From Paenibacillus sp. FSL R7-0204 (GTDB taxonomy: Bacteria; Bacillota; Bacilli; Paenibacillales; Paenibacillaceae), in assembly GCF_038002225.1 (NCBI RefSeq), contig NZ_JBBOCA010000001.1, positions 4,092,001-4,156,000 of the forward strand: a DNA stretch of 64,000 nucleotides, given 5' to 3'. Of this stretch, positions 27,201 to 36,257 are shown piece by piece (positions within the stretch are counted from its first letter, which is position 1; each line of letters begins with the position of its first letter). Below the pieces are notes generated by a model. It made no database searches. It was given only the letters and a program-made list of their open reading frames with translations, and had not been told where the DNA came from. Made by a program: the position numbers and the translations under genes.

Positions 27201-28790
27201 TCACCGCCACGAGCCTCTTGTGAAAGCTATGGACCCGTCATAGTCAACATATACATTTTTGATATTAGGATGACTCAAATAATCAGTCACAGTGTAAAAC
27301 AGCGGAATAACTGCCATTTGATCCATGAGCAGCTGTTCAGCCGTAGCATAGATCTGCATACGCGTGCCGGGGTCGGCCGCCTGCCGGGCTTGCTGCATAT
27401 AACGGTCATACACTGTATTGCTCCACCCTGTATCATTGGAGACATTCTGTGAACTGAACAGCTCCAGCATCGAGGCCGGATCATTGAAATCAGCGCTCCA
27501 TCCCGCTCTTGCTATAGCATAGTTCTGATGTATACGATTATCCAGCAGTTCCTCGAAGCTTTGGATTTCTACACTTGCTTCAATGCCTAAGTTCTTTTGC
27601 CAGTCCTTGATCACTTTATTTGCGATAACGTCATGATTGATATATTCATTCACGATAATAGTGAAGCTGGGGAACTTGGTGAGTCCCGCTTCTCTCATGC
27701 CTTCCTTCAGTAATTGCTTGGCCGCCGCCACATCCTCATGAAAGTACATCTTGTCCGGCATCTCTGTGCGGAAATTCAACTGGGTCCCATGAATACTTGG
27801 CGGCACAAATCCAAACGCCGGATTGCCGTAACGCAAGGCTTCACGGTCAATCGCCATCGCCAATGCCTGGCGGATCTTCAGATTGTCAAACGGCGGCTTA
27901 GTCAGATTGAATTGATAAAAATAGGTGGAAGCATACGGTCCTTCATGCAGGTCGCGGTAAGATGCGCTATCTAAAGATGTATAATCCACTGATTCCTCCC
28001 CTCCGCCTCCAACCCAGTCAACCTCATTGTTCATATAAGCGACTGTCGGATTCTCAGGCAGCAGCAGACGTACCTCCGGCAGCTTAATTTCTTGGGCCGC
28101 ATAATAAGCAGGATTTTTAACTATAGAAATCTCATTACTCTTCCATGTCTTGAGCTTGAAGGGACCATTGGTTACCATAGACTTCAGATCTGTTGCCCAT
28201 TGGTTGTTGGCCTTCGCAGTCTTAGCGTACACCGGATAATAGATGCTCTCTGCGAGCAGTTGGATGAAATAGGAGGTTTTCTCCTTTAATGTGACCTGGA
28301 GTGTGGTGTTATTCAACGCCTTTACACCGATTTTGGAGGTATCCTTCAGAAGTCCCTCGTTGTAGTTCTGCGCATTATTAATCATGTACATATTAAAAGC
28401 GTAGACATTCTTGGCTTCCGGAGCCAGCGCCCGCTTCCAGGCATACTCGAAGTCCGAGGCCAGCACCTGCTGCCCGTTGCTCCATTTCGCATCCCCGCGA
28501 AGCGCAAAGGTATACGTTCTGCCATCCTTCGAGAGGGTCCATGATTTTGCTATTGCCGGAACGGCCTGACCAGCCGCATTCAACCGGACCAGTCCTTCAA
28601 ATAACCCTTTGAGAACTGTCACTGTGCTGTCATCCGCAGCTGCTGCCGGATCAAGCTGATCAGGAAGACTTCCCAGACCGATACGCAATACCTTATTAGC
28701 TTGTGCAGCAGATGAAGTACCTGCCCCTCCCGTGAGCGTTACACTCATCATTAAACCTACTGCCAAAATGATATAAAGCAACCTTTTCAT
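27201..28790 (-). CDS. Extracellular solute-binding protein, oligopeptide type
   Basis: A 529-residue OppA/DppE-like binding protein (SBP family 5). The family start LRIGLGSLPDQLDPA, KDGRTYTFALRGDAKWSNG and DNLKIRQALAMAIDRE are all present. The signal peptide ends around TSSAAQA and contains no lipobox cysteine, so the protein would be released or held in a nonstandard way, unlike the usual Firmicute lipoproteins. No permease or ATPase genes are adjacent, making it an orphan that may serve a transporter elsewhere or act in signalling. The ATG at 28790 follows GGGGAAACG. Confidence 0.9.
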   Translation of the reverse strand: MKRLLYIILAVGLMMSVTLTGGAGTSSAAQANKVLRIGLGSLPDQLDPAAAADDSTVTVLKGLFEGLVRLNAAGQAVPAIAKSWTLSKDGRTYTFALRGDAKWSNGQQVLASDFEYAWKRALAPEAKNVYAFNMYMINNAQNYNEGLLKDTSKIGVKALNNTTLQVTLKEKTSYFIQLLAESIYYPVYAKTAKANNQWATDLKSMVTNGPFKLKTWKSNEISIVKNPAYYAAQEIKLPEVRLLLPENPTVAYMNNEVDWVGGGGEESVDYTSLDSASYRDLHEGPYASTYFYQFNLTKPPFDNLKIRQALAMAIDREALRYGNPAFGFVPPSIHGTQLNFRTEMPDKMYFHEDVAAAKQLLKEGMREAGLTKFPSFTIIVNEYINHDVIANKVIKDWQKNLGIEASVEIQSFEELLDNRIHQNYAIARAGWSADFNDPASMLELFSSQNVSNDTGWSNTVYDRYMQQARQAADPGTRMQIYATAEQLLMDQMAVIPLFYTVTDYLSHPNIKNVYVDYDGSIAFTRGSWR

Positions 28791-28908
28791 CAACGTTTCC
28801 CCTTTGTAAAGTCATTATGTACTTAATGAATAGAATAACATGCAGAGATGCTGTAATGCTGTCGCAAAAGATCGAAAGCAAATATGAAATTACTATGAAA
28901 AGATTACA

Positions 28909-28935
28909 CAAAAGAGGAGCCATTTAGGCCCCTCC
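28909..28935 (-). terminator. Terminator of the GH87 gene
   Basis: Minus-strand GAGGGGCC-TAAAT-GGCTCCTC followed by TTTTG, 17-43 nt past the stop at 28952. Confidence 0.85.
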
Positions 28936-28951
28936 CCTGTCTATCTCTAGG

Positions 28952-31900
28952 CTACTGAATCAACAGCCCAAACCCGCTCTGAATATAATACAAGCTTGGA
29001 TACGCGATATTGCTGGTCGTCAGGTTGTTGAAGGTCGCCGAGCCGTTGCCGGTATACGTGTAGATTGCCGCCCCCTTATGAGCGCCGGAGAATCGTGAAG
29101 TGGTTACTCCATCGAGACCGGTGCCGTTAATGTTAATGTTGTTAAATACGATACCTGAGAAGCCGCCGCCGTATCCGAACTGGATCGCATCGCGCTGGGT
29201 ATTGATAATGTCGATGTTGCTGAAGGTAACGTTCTTGATCGGGTCACTCGAAGCTTCGAGATCAATCGCACCGCGTTCCCCGTCATACAAGTCACGGCTG
29301 GTGCCGCTGTTAATAATCGTCGTATCCGAGAAAATCATCCCCGTATTGCTGTTGAAATGCGCCCCCGGGAAGGTCGTATTCAGCCGGATGCCGGAGCCGC
29401 CCACCGTGTCGATAATGTAGTTGTGATCGGCCTTGTGGCCGCTGCCCCCGAAGATGCCGATAGCGCCGGCACGCCAGTTATTCTCAATCGTATTGTACGA
29501 AAAAGTGTTATTCACCCCATCCGGCGCCCCGAACGTATTGCTCGGCCAGACGGCCAGTCCGTCGTCCCCGTTATTGCGCACATTGGTATTGCGGACAGTA
29601 GAATTGCTGGTCCCTTGGGAGAAGTTGATGCCGTCCGCCAGATTGTTGCGGATGCGGCTGTTCTCTACAAGCAGATTGTTCGCATAGATTGCCGGCGTCC
29701 GCGCATAATCTCCCACCCACATGCCGCACTCAAAATGCTCAATCCATACGTCATGGATAACCGAATTGTTACCGAAATTATCCATCAGGCCTTTATAAAT
29801 GGCATTCTGGTTGTACCGGGATCTCAGATTCGAGTTCATATAGACATTGCTGAAATCCAGCTTGCCTTGAACACGGAAGGAGATGCCCCCGCCAGCTGCA
29901 TTGGGATTCGTAAATTGCAGATTGGTGTGCCAATAGCCTGCGCCTGTAATTGTAATGTTGTTGATCATGTTGCTGACCGAGCCAATGACCCACATGCTGC
30001 TCAGATTAAAAGTTCCAGACGGAATATAGAGAGATTTCCCGCTGGTCACGGCGGCTGTAACCGCACTGTTGAAGGCGCCCAGGTCGTCCTGTCCGTCTCC
30101 TGCCACTGCACCGTAATCGGTGACCGATACCGAGTTGGCCGGACGGGCGATGGCTGCCGGTACAGGTTCAATCTCCAGGAAATCCACACCATACTCCAGA
30201 CTGTCTCCGTTATTCTTCTGAATTCGGATCACATCCCCGGGCTGAAGCGGTGTGTCCAGCTTCCAGTGGACTTCATCGAACCGGAACAGCGGACGTCCGG
30301 CACTAGGAGCATCCCCCGGCTGATCTCCAGAAAAGTATTGCCAGGCATAATAGGAGGTCAGCGGAATGGTCTTGGCTTTGGTTCCATTCACATATACGTC
30401 AAGCGCACCGGTAAGGCCCATTCCGTCTGCCGAATCCGGCATTGTGAATCTCATAGTGACTCCGGCACCGCCTTGCCCCGCTCTCACTGTCCACTGGGCA
30501 TAAGCTCCGTTAGAAGGTAAGGCTACATAACTCTGTCCCGAAGCCTCGGAGGCAATCGCCGTCTGATCGAAATTCGGTGCAGATCTCAGCGCCGCCGAGC
30601 CGCCGCGGGTTGCATCCTCTGTATCATACCGGCTGTACAGAACACTTGCTCCGCGCAAAGCATATACAACCAGGTTCACAGTGTTCACATTATTGGCCTG
30701 CTTGGTTGTAAGCTCATTGGCATCTGCGGCAATGGTTGTAGTGACCGTATAATTGCCGTTCACTGCACTCCAGGTGCCGGGGAGAGACACCTCAACCGAA
30801 GCCCCGGCTGCGATTACGCCGGTGTAAGAGCCGGTGAAGGTCTGCACAGTAGAGCCTGCGGCATTCTTCAAGGCTACAGTTATTCCATGGGCACCGCCTG
30901 CGGAAGCAAGGTTGCCCTGATTTTTGAGACGGACGGTGAAGGCCACGTTACTCCCCGCAGCCGGTGTTCCTGGTGACCAGGAGGCCGTACCTACAAGATC
31001 GGAGCTGGACACAGGAGCAATGACCAGGGAAGTAGGATTAATGTAGCCATTGTTGCTTTCGTTCTGCTCAATAATCTGGCCTGCTTCATCTACCTGGGCA
31101 CTTAGCGGATAAGTTCCGGCTGTTAGCGTCCCTGCATTGTAGGAGATGGTTGCCGAAGCACCTGCTGCCAAAGCCGCTACCGGTGCCGAACCCGCCAGTT
31201 CGTTGTTCAAGTAGAAATTGACAGTGGTGGCTGCTGCTGCGGCATTGCCAATGTTTTTTACCGTTGCATTCAGAGTTACACTGCCTGTCTCCACCGGAGA
31301 AGCAGGAGTCCAGCTCATGCCTGTAATCGTCAGATCCGGGTTCGCTGCCGGTGTACCGTATACCTGGAATTCAGCGATCTGTCCGGCTGGTGCACCGGAG
31401 TTGGCAGTGACATTAAGCTGTAGCCGCTTAACGGTTGCTGTCACGGGAATGGTTACCGTGTTGCCCGAAGCCGGATTGAAGGTATAGGTCTGAGCTGAAA
31501 CGAGGTTGCTGAAGGTCGTCGAAGTCTGATTGTGTCCCAGAACTTGAATGTTCTGCGTCCGGGCCGCCCATTCGGCCGCCGGATTCAGCTTCAGCACAAT
31601 CGATGAGATTGTATAATTGGCTCCAAGGTCGAGCGTAAGGGTGCTGGGATTCCCGCTGCCTTCCCAGTAAGTAGCCGTGTTGTTATCGTTCGCATTCACG
31701 GCTACGAAATTCTGTGTGCTGGAGGAGGCGCTGATCGCCTTGCCAATGGCGATGTTCCCTCCAGGGGACACCGTTGGTGTTGACATCGGTGTTGCTGTTG
31801 GTGTTGGTGCGGAAGTTGGTGCCACCGTAGCTGTAGGGGCCGGGGTAGTTACCGGCGTTGGCGCTGGTGTTGGAGTAGGAGCAGTTGTTGGAGCTACTGT

Positions 31901-32878
31901 AGGTGAAGGTACGGGCGTGGCGATGATTGCAGCTGCTACCGTAATTAGATCTAAATTGACATTGCCCGTATCCCCCGCATCGTATTTGTAAGCAATACTA
32001 TTACTGCCAGCATTCAACGGGAGGGCTTCCGCCTTCGTGCTCCAGGTATCCCAGTTCGCCAGGTTCGGCAAGATGGTCTGGCGCTGCTTAACTCCGTTCA
32101 CGTAGATGCTGATCGTCTTATCGCTTCCGCTTGCATTGGCATACTTCAGCGTAACGTTCCGTGTACCCGCCGCAGGCACATTGACCGTGAAGGTGGTGGA
32201 AGGACCTTGGGCCAGATAGTTGTCAACAAAGCCTGTGCCGGAGTATCCGGCATGGTCCGTGTTCACTTGCGCTCCGCCGGATAACGCAGCTGCCTCTGCT
32301 TCATAGGTACCCGCTGGAACCGGTGATGCAGTAGGTCCGGCTGTAGGCGCAGGGGTTGGGGGGCTGGCACCGTAGATTTCAAGCTCGGACAATTGGCCCG
32401 CAGGCCAAGCAGTATTCGCGCTGAACAACAGACGGACATAACGCGTATTGGCAGACGTGAAGTTAATCGTGACACTATTACCCGCCACCGAAGGATTAAA
32501 TTCGTACGCAGATGGACCAGCAATATCTGTAAAGCTAGTTCCGTTCGTACTGCCCTGTACCGCCAGTGTCTGGGTCCGCGTCTCCCAGCTAGCCGGTAAC
32601 TTCAATACAAGCTGGTCTATACTGGTGAGCGTACCCAGATCCACCTGAATCCACCCAGGAAAAGCATCATTTGTACTCTCCCAATACGTACTCGGATTGC
32701 TGTCCTTAACATTATCCGGCGTATAATTCTGAGATTGTCCGCTAGCGGTAATGGTTTTGTTAAGTGCCAGATTCGTTCCGCCAGCTGCCGACGAACGGGT
32801 CAGCGGACCGGCCGCCATGAATAGCGTTGAGATGAGCAGCGTAACTACAAGCGACCATGTAACATACTTGTTGCGCAT
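28952..32878 (-). CDS. Modular alpha-1,3-glucanase, GH87
   Basis: A 1308-residue secreted enzyme predicted to hydrolyse alpha-1,3-glucan (fungal wall glucan, mutan). In order: signal peptide (1-32), discoidin/F5-8C domain (about 34-178), CBM6-like domain (188-316), Thr/Pro-rich linker (318-375), second discoidin domain (375-510), two CARDB domains (512-730), a further beta-sandwich (735-905) and a right-handed beta-helix catalytic domain (about 910-1308) opening SVTDYGAVAGDGQDD. Asp1082, Asp1105 and Asp1106 (ADG, then DDG 23 residues later) match the catalytic aspartate pattern I recall for GH87 enzymes of Paenibacillus and B. circulans. Single-gene unit with its own terminator. Confidence 0.9.
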   Translation of the reverse strand: MRNKYVTWSLVVTLLISTLFMAAGPLTRSSAAGGTNLALNKTITASGQSQNYTPDNVKDSNPSTYWESTNDAFPGWIQVDLGTLTSIDQLVLKLPASWETRTQTLAVQGSTNGTSFTDIAGPSAYEFNPSVAGNSVTINFTSANTRYVRLLFSANTAWPAGQLSELEIYGASPPTPAPTAGPTASPVPAGTYEAEAAALSGGAQVNTDHAGYSGTGFVDNYLAQGPSTTFTVNVPAAGTRNVTLKYANASGSDKTISIYVNGVKQRQTILPNLANWDTWSTKAEALPLNAGSNSIAYKYDAGDTGNVNLDLITVAAAIIATPVPSPTVAPTTAPTPTPAPTPVTTPAPTATVAPTSAPTPTATPMSTPTVSPGGNIAIGKAISASSSTQNFVAVNANDNNTATYWEGSGNPSTLTLDLGANYTISSIVLKLNPAAEWAARTQNIQVLGHNQTSTTFSNLVSAQTYTFNPASGNTVTIPVTATVKRLQLNVTANSGAPAGQIAEFQVYGTPAANPDLTITGMSWTPASPVETGSVTLNATVKNIGNAAAAATTVNFYLNNELAGSAPVAALAAGASATISYNAGTLTAGTYPLSAQVDEAGQIIEQNESNNGYINPTSLVIAPVSSSDLVGTASWSPGTPAAGSNVAFTVRLKNQGNLASAGGAHGITVALKNAAGSTVQTFTGSYTGVIAAGASVEVSLPGTWSAVNGNYTVTTTIAADANELTTKQANNVNTVNLVVYALRGASVLYSRYDTEDATRGGSAALRSAPNFDQTAIASEASGQSYVALPSNGAYAQWTVRAGQGGAGVTMRFTMPDSADGMGLTGALDVYVNGTKAKTIPLTSYYAWQYFSGDQPGDAPSAGRPLFRFDEVHWKLDTPLQPGDVIRIQKNNGDSLEYGVDFLEIEPVPAAIARPANSVSVTDYGAVAGDGQDDLGAFNSAVTAAVTSGKSLYIPSGTFNLSSMWVIGSVSNMINNITITGAGYWHTNLQFTNPNAAGGGISFRVQGKLDFSNVYMNSNLRSRYNQNAIYKGLMDNFGNNSVIHDVWIEHFECGMWVGDYARTPAIYANNLLVENSRIRNNLADGINFSQGTSNSTVRNTNVRNNGDDGLAVWPSNTFGAPDGVNNTFSYNTIENNWRAGAIGIFGGSGHKADHNYIIDTVGGSGIRLNTTFPGAHFNSNTGMIFSDTTIINSGTSRDLYDGERGAIDLEASSDPIKNVTFSNIDIINTQRDAIQFGYGGGFSGIVFNNININGTGLDGVTTSRFSGAHKGAAIYTYTGNGSATFNNLTTSNIAYPSLYYIQSGFGLLIQ

Positions 32879-33166
32879 TCTATTCCTCCTTAGTCTGATG
32901 TGGAACGATACACAGTGATATTCACAGCCCTCTAATGATAGCGATTACAACTATTGCAAAATCAATACCTAAATCAGCCCACCCTCCCCTCTCTGCAATA
33001 CACACTCATTATAGGTTTAATGCAGAGCACTCTTTAAGAGCTATTTCTACGGAAAAGATAGGTGATTCAATGAAAGTGATCATTGAGAGCAGCCAAGACT
33101 AAAAAAAGATCAACTATGGCAGAATCTGACCTCCATAATTGACCTTTAAATGGAATTTAAATGCGT

Positions 33167-33661
33167 TCATAGAATATTAAGTTCATGTAAGTCTCGGATA
33201 TACCATGCATCGCAGGCATAATGCTCGGAACCGGCCAGCGGGCCATCCAGCGGGCTGAACCCGTGCTTGACATAGAAGCGGCCAGCGGCCTGCATCGTCA
33301 GCAGCGTCTCCAGGTAACACTTGCGGTAATGCTGCTTAGCGAAGGCAAGCGCCGTATCCAGCAGCTCTGCTGCAACGCCTTGGCCGCGGATGGCTGCGGA
33401 CAGGTACATTTTCTGCAATTCACAGATCTGCTGCGTTTCGTCAAATGCCGCAATCCCGCAGCCGCCAAGCACCTGCCCGTCCACTTCAATAATCCAATAA
33501 GCACGATTCGCCGCGCTATTATAATAGGTATATAAATCACGCAGGCTATCATCTGCCCAGGCCAGGCCTTCGCGGTTGCCGCCGAATTCAATCAGGCACT
33601 CCCGGATAATCCTCTCAATGGCCGCATTATCCCTGCGCTCAATGGGACGGATGGTGTTCAT
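33167..33661 (-). CDS. GNAT-family N-acetyltransferase
   Basis: A 164-residue single GNAT domain. The acetyl-CoA loop is in AIRGQGVAAELLDTALAFAK (R/Q-x-x-G-x-A type) after the beta4 strand ICELQKMYLS; FYVKHGFSPLDGPL is the C-terminal substrate motif. Substrate unknown. Stands alone with an AGGAGG-type site before the ATG. Confidence 0.9.
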   Translation of the reverse strand: MNTIRPIERRDNAAIERIIRECLIEFGGNREGLAWADDSLRDLYTYYNSAANRAYWIIEVDGQVLGGCGIAAFDETQQICELQKMYLSAAIRGQGVAAELLDTALAFAKQHYRKCYLETLLTMQAAGRFYVKHGFSPLDGPLAGSEHYACDAWYIRDLHELNIL

Positions 33662-33852
33662 ATAGTGGTCCTCCTTTTACTCTATATCTGCTTCGTTTAC
33701 TGCTTCACTGTATAGTTAATCTATTTTATCATTACCTTCAGATCGCTGTCACACATTAGCAATGGCTAGGCCACCCTCTCCGGTTGGCTCCTTCCCGCTG
33801 AACGATTCGCCTGCTATACTGGGATTTGCAAGTAGGATAAGGAGTGAGACAG

Positions 33853-34452
33853 ATGAACAAGCTGGTATTCTTCCTCGGACCCGGAGGGGCAGGCAAAACC
33901 ACATTAGCCAAGGCTGTTGCAGCCCGGCGTCAGGCGGCGGTATTCGATATGGACATTCTGCTGCGTCCGGCAGCAACCGTGATCATGACTATGCATGGGC
34001 TTGACCCTGACGACAGAGATTCCGATGAGTATAAAAGACTATGCCGCGACCTCGGCTACCACATTACGATGGATGCAGCGCTCGATAATATCGGCCTGTC
34101 CAGTGATATATTTGTGGTGGGTCCCTTTACCAAAGAAGCGGCCGATCCGGAATGGATCGGCCGCGAGCTGGCGCGCATCGGGCGCACACTGGAGGAGGTT
34201 GAGGTCAAGGTCGTTATGGTAGGACTTGCGGATGCAGCCATGTTCCGTGAACGGCTTGAAGGCAGACATTCCGCACTTGACGCCTGGAAGTTCGCCCATT
34301 GGGAGAACTTCGGCGCTTCGCTAGGCCCCCGCACCGTAGCCTGGCCGCTCCCGCCTGCACAGGTGGTGCAGATCGACAATTCCCATCCCGACCGGAATAT
34401 CGCGGTAGCGGCGGTGGAAGCTTTTATTTATGGAGAGGAAGCTACTTCTTAA
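33853..34452 (+). CDS. P-loop kinase/ATPase, unknown substrate
   Basis: A 199-residue P-loop protein with Walker A GPGGAGKTT at the N-terminus, FDMDILLRP as the likely base-binding Asp motif and FVVGPFTKEA as the Walker B-like strand, resembling small-molecule or zeta-toxin-like kinases. I take the ATG at 33853, 9 nt after AGGAG, rather than the GTG at 33844 inside the ribosome site. Its 3' end overlaps the convergent methyltransferase gene by 11 bp. Confidence 0.8.
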   Translation: MNKLVFFLGPGGAGKTTLAKAVAARRQAAVFDMDILLRPAATVIMTMHGLDPDDRDSDEYKRLCRDLGYHITMDAALDNIGLSSDIFVVGPFTKEAADPEWIGRELARIGRTLEEVEVKVVMVGLADAAMFRERLEGRHSALDAWKFAHWENFGASLGPRTVAWPLPPAQVVQIDNSHPDRNIAVAAVEAFIYGEEATS

Positions 34453-35359
34453 CCGCATGAATATAATGAATCGTCTCAAAAGCGCTTAGAGCATCACTCC
34501 GGCCGCTGAAAAATCTGTCATTGATCTCTGCCGGAGACAGGTGCTCGTAGACTAGCAGCCCGGCCTCAGCCAGCAGCTCCTCCATCTCCGAATAACTGAA
34601 CCAGGACTGCATGGGCTCGCCGCTGGCAGCAGCCATTTGCACCATTTTGCCCACCCGGCCGGACACGCCCTGCTCTTCCATTAGATATTCATCTGCATAA
34701 TCCAGAACGATAGAACTACCTGAGGGAACCTTTGCGAGCAACTCCGTAATCAGGCGGGTATTCTCCTCCTTAGTAAGATAGTAGGATACCCCCAGCAGGC
34801 TGAACAAGGTCTTGGCCTCAGGATCGAATCCCTGCGTAAGCAGACTGGAATACGAGAATTCGCCCGTGAAGTCCATAGGGACGAGATGAAGATTGCCGGG
34901 AACCGCAAGCTGTGCTTCCTTAAGCCTCTGCTGCTTGGATGCCTGGGTAACAGGAGCATCGACTTCAAAAATCGTGAGCCGCTCCATAAGCGTATGATAA
35001 CGGCAGGCAAAGCTGTCCAGCCCCGCCCCAAGAATCACATACTGCTTCAGCCCGAGACTCAGCTCATGCAGCACTATAGCCTCACAGTAGGCAGCACGAG
35101 CCAGCGGTGTGGGGGATAACTGAACCTGGACAATCCATCTCAAGATGGCTTCAGGATCATCCGGGTACCTCTCCGCGATTTCGGGACTGAAGAACGCAAT
35201 CCCCTGCACCATATTCCTGCTTATATCCGCGAACTCCTGCGGTGATATCAGCTTTTGCGCCACATCATCATTGAAAATCTTGGGATTGTCATATTGACTG
35301 TGATACGCACGGCCAAAAGCGGCCACTAAGGCAGTCATACTGGACTTGTTCTGCTTCAT
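34442..35359 (-). CDS. SAM-dependent methyltransferase, leucine-carboxyl-methyltransferase-like family
   Basis: A 305-residue class I methyltransferase of the PPM1/TIGR00027-like group. QYVILGAGLDSFACR is the SAM-binding motif I, FEVDAPVTQASKQQRL is motif II and LFSLLGVSYYLTKEE is the downstream family motif. Such enzymes O-methylate carboxyl or small-molecule targets, often in secondary metabolism; the substrate here is unknown. The ATG at 35359 follows GGAGG. The upstream in-frame extension to 35419 runs through a terminator-like hairpin and is unlikely to be coding. Expression probably starts at the consensus promoter at 35437-35465. Confidence 0.87.
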   Translation of the reverse strand: MKQNKSSMTALVAAFGRAYHSQYDNPKIFNDDVAQKLISPQEFADISRNMVQGIAFFSPEIAERYPDDPEAILRWIVQVQLSPTPLARAAYCEAIVLHELSLGLKQYVILGAGLDSFACRYHTLMERLTIFEVDAPVTQASKQQRLKEAQLAVPGNLHLVPMDFTGEFSYSSLLTQGFDPEAKTLFSLLGVSYYLTKEENTRLITELLAKVPSGSSIVLDYADEYLMEEQGVSGRVGKMVQMAAASGEPMQSWFSYSEMEELLAEAGLLVYEHLSPAEINDRFFSGRSDALSAFETIHYIHAVKK

Positions 35360-35374
35360 TGGTGGTTCCTCCAC

Positions 35375-35412
35375 AAAAAATAAGATTCCCCCTGGCCAGG
35401 AGAACCTTATTA
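35375..35412 (-). terminator. Leader terminator/attenuator hairpin before the methyltransferase
   Basis: On the minus strand AATAAGGTTCTCCTGG pairs with CCAGGGGGAATCTTATT (some G-U pairs) and runs into TTTTTT. It lies between the consensus promoter and the ribosome site. A small GTGG-AGGAA-CCAC hairpin follows and would hold the Shine-Dalgarno in its loop. It could also end transcription of the upstream DJ-1 gene. Confidence 0.6.
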
Positions 35413-35436
35413 TATACACAAACTATAGATATGTAA

Positions 35437-35465
35437 ATTATAGCATATATAATATTTTTTGTCAA
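35437..35465 (-). promoter_or_regulatory. Consensus sigma-A promoter for the methyltransferase
   Basis: TTGACA (35465-35460), a 17-nt spacer and TATAAT (35442-35437): an exact match to the consensus at ideal spacing, with TATGC before the -10. Predicted start near 35430, giving a leader of about 70 nt that contains the hairpin at 35379-35412. Confidence 0.85.
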
Positions 35466-35490
35466 TGACAGATGTTACAATATTCTCTGT

Positions 35491-36126
35491 TTATCCCTGT
35501 TCTAACGAGCCCATTAGCTGGAAAAAGGATTCGGTCTCATGTGTCTTGTTAAGACTGTACCATGCATCCAGGGTTGCTGGAGCAAATACCTCTAAGATCC
35601 TTAGCACTTCCCTCGCAAACTCCAGCGGAGCGATGCCTGATGCTGTGACCAGCTTCCCGCTGACAGCTACAGGCCCATCCTCATGATAAGCTTCCCCTTT
35701 ATAGCCGGGGCTGACCATTTTCAGGTAATCCAGGTTGTTGCTTGTATGCGGCACAGTATCCAGATACCCCTTATCCGCCAGCGCCGTGGTCGCACCGCAG
35801 ATAGCAGCAACGGCCACACCGAGCTGGAGCGCTTCGTGAGCCCTATCCAGGACCGGCTGATTCTCCGCCTCTCCCCACGTATTCCCTCCAGGTAAAATCA
35901 AAAGGTCGCCGCCAGCCAGCCTGCACTCCTCAAGGGTGAGATCCGGCTGAACAGTCAGTCCACCCATGGTAATAACCGTTTCTTTGGTGGCGGATACTGT
36001 AATGACTTTTAAAGGGGCTGTCCCCTTTTTGAAGTATCTTCCTGTGTTCAGTTCGGCGGCCAAATACCCGTATTCCCAGTCTGACATCGTATTGAATACA
36101 TATAGGTAAGCTTGTCTGTTTTGCAT
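35491..36126 (-). CDS. DJ-1/PfpI-family protein
   Basis: A 211-residue class I glutamine-amidotransferase-like protein. The nucleophile elbow is VAAICGATTALA (Cys near residue 109), and LLILPGGNTWGE carries the conserved PGG. Members act as glyoxalases, chaperones or proteases in the cytoplasm. The ATG at 36126 (MQNRQAYLY) has GGGAGAG 6 nt upstream; the earlier start at 36144 overlaps that site. Confidence 0.87.
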   Translation of the reverse strand: MQNRQAYLYVFNTMSDWEYGYLAAELNTGRYFKKGTAPLKVITVSATKETVITMGGLTVQPDLTLEECRLAGGDLLILPGGNTWGEAENQPVLDRAHEALQLGVAVAAICGATTALADKGYLDTVPHTSNNLDYLKMVSPGYKGEAYHEDGPVAVSGKLVTASGIAPLEFAREVLRILEVFAPATLDAWYSLNKTHETESFFQLMGSLEQG

Positions 36127-36171
36127 ATTTAACTCTCCCATCACTATTTGATATAGCTTATTATAGTAAAA

Positions 36172-36205
36172 CTCCCCTGACAGATGGTGTCAGGGAAGTT
36201 TGGCA
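36172..36205 (-). terminator. Terminator of the FGGY kinase gene
   Basis: Minus-strand TCCCTGACA-CCATC-TGTCAGGGGA followed by GTTTTAC, about 60 nt past the stop at 36258 and before the DJ-1 gene. Confidence 0.75.
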
Positions 36206-36257
36206 GATGCAGAAATGAATGCAGCGATGCCGCATTTACGTCAACTTAGTGATGCGG

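Noticed and set aside
31677..31991. Gly/Val-rich plus-strand open frame
   Set aside because: Antisense of the Thr/Pro linker of the GH87 enzyme.
35359..35419. Extended methyltransferase start at a GTG
   Set aside because: The extra codons are the leader hairpin, and there is no ribosome site before the GTG.
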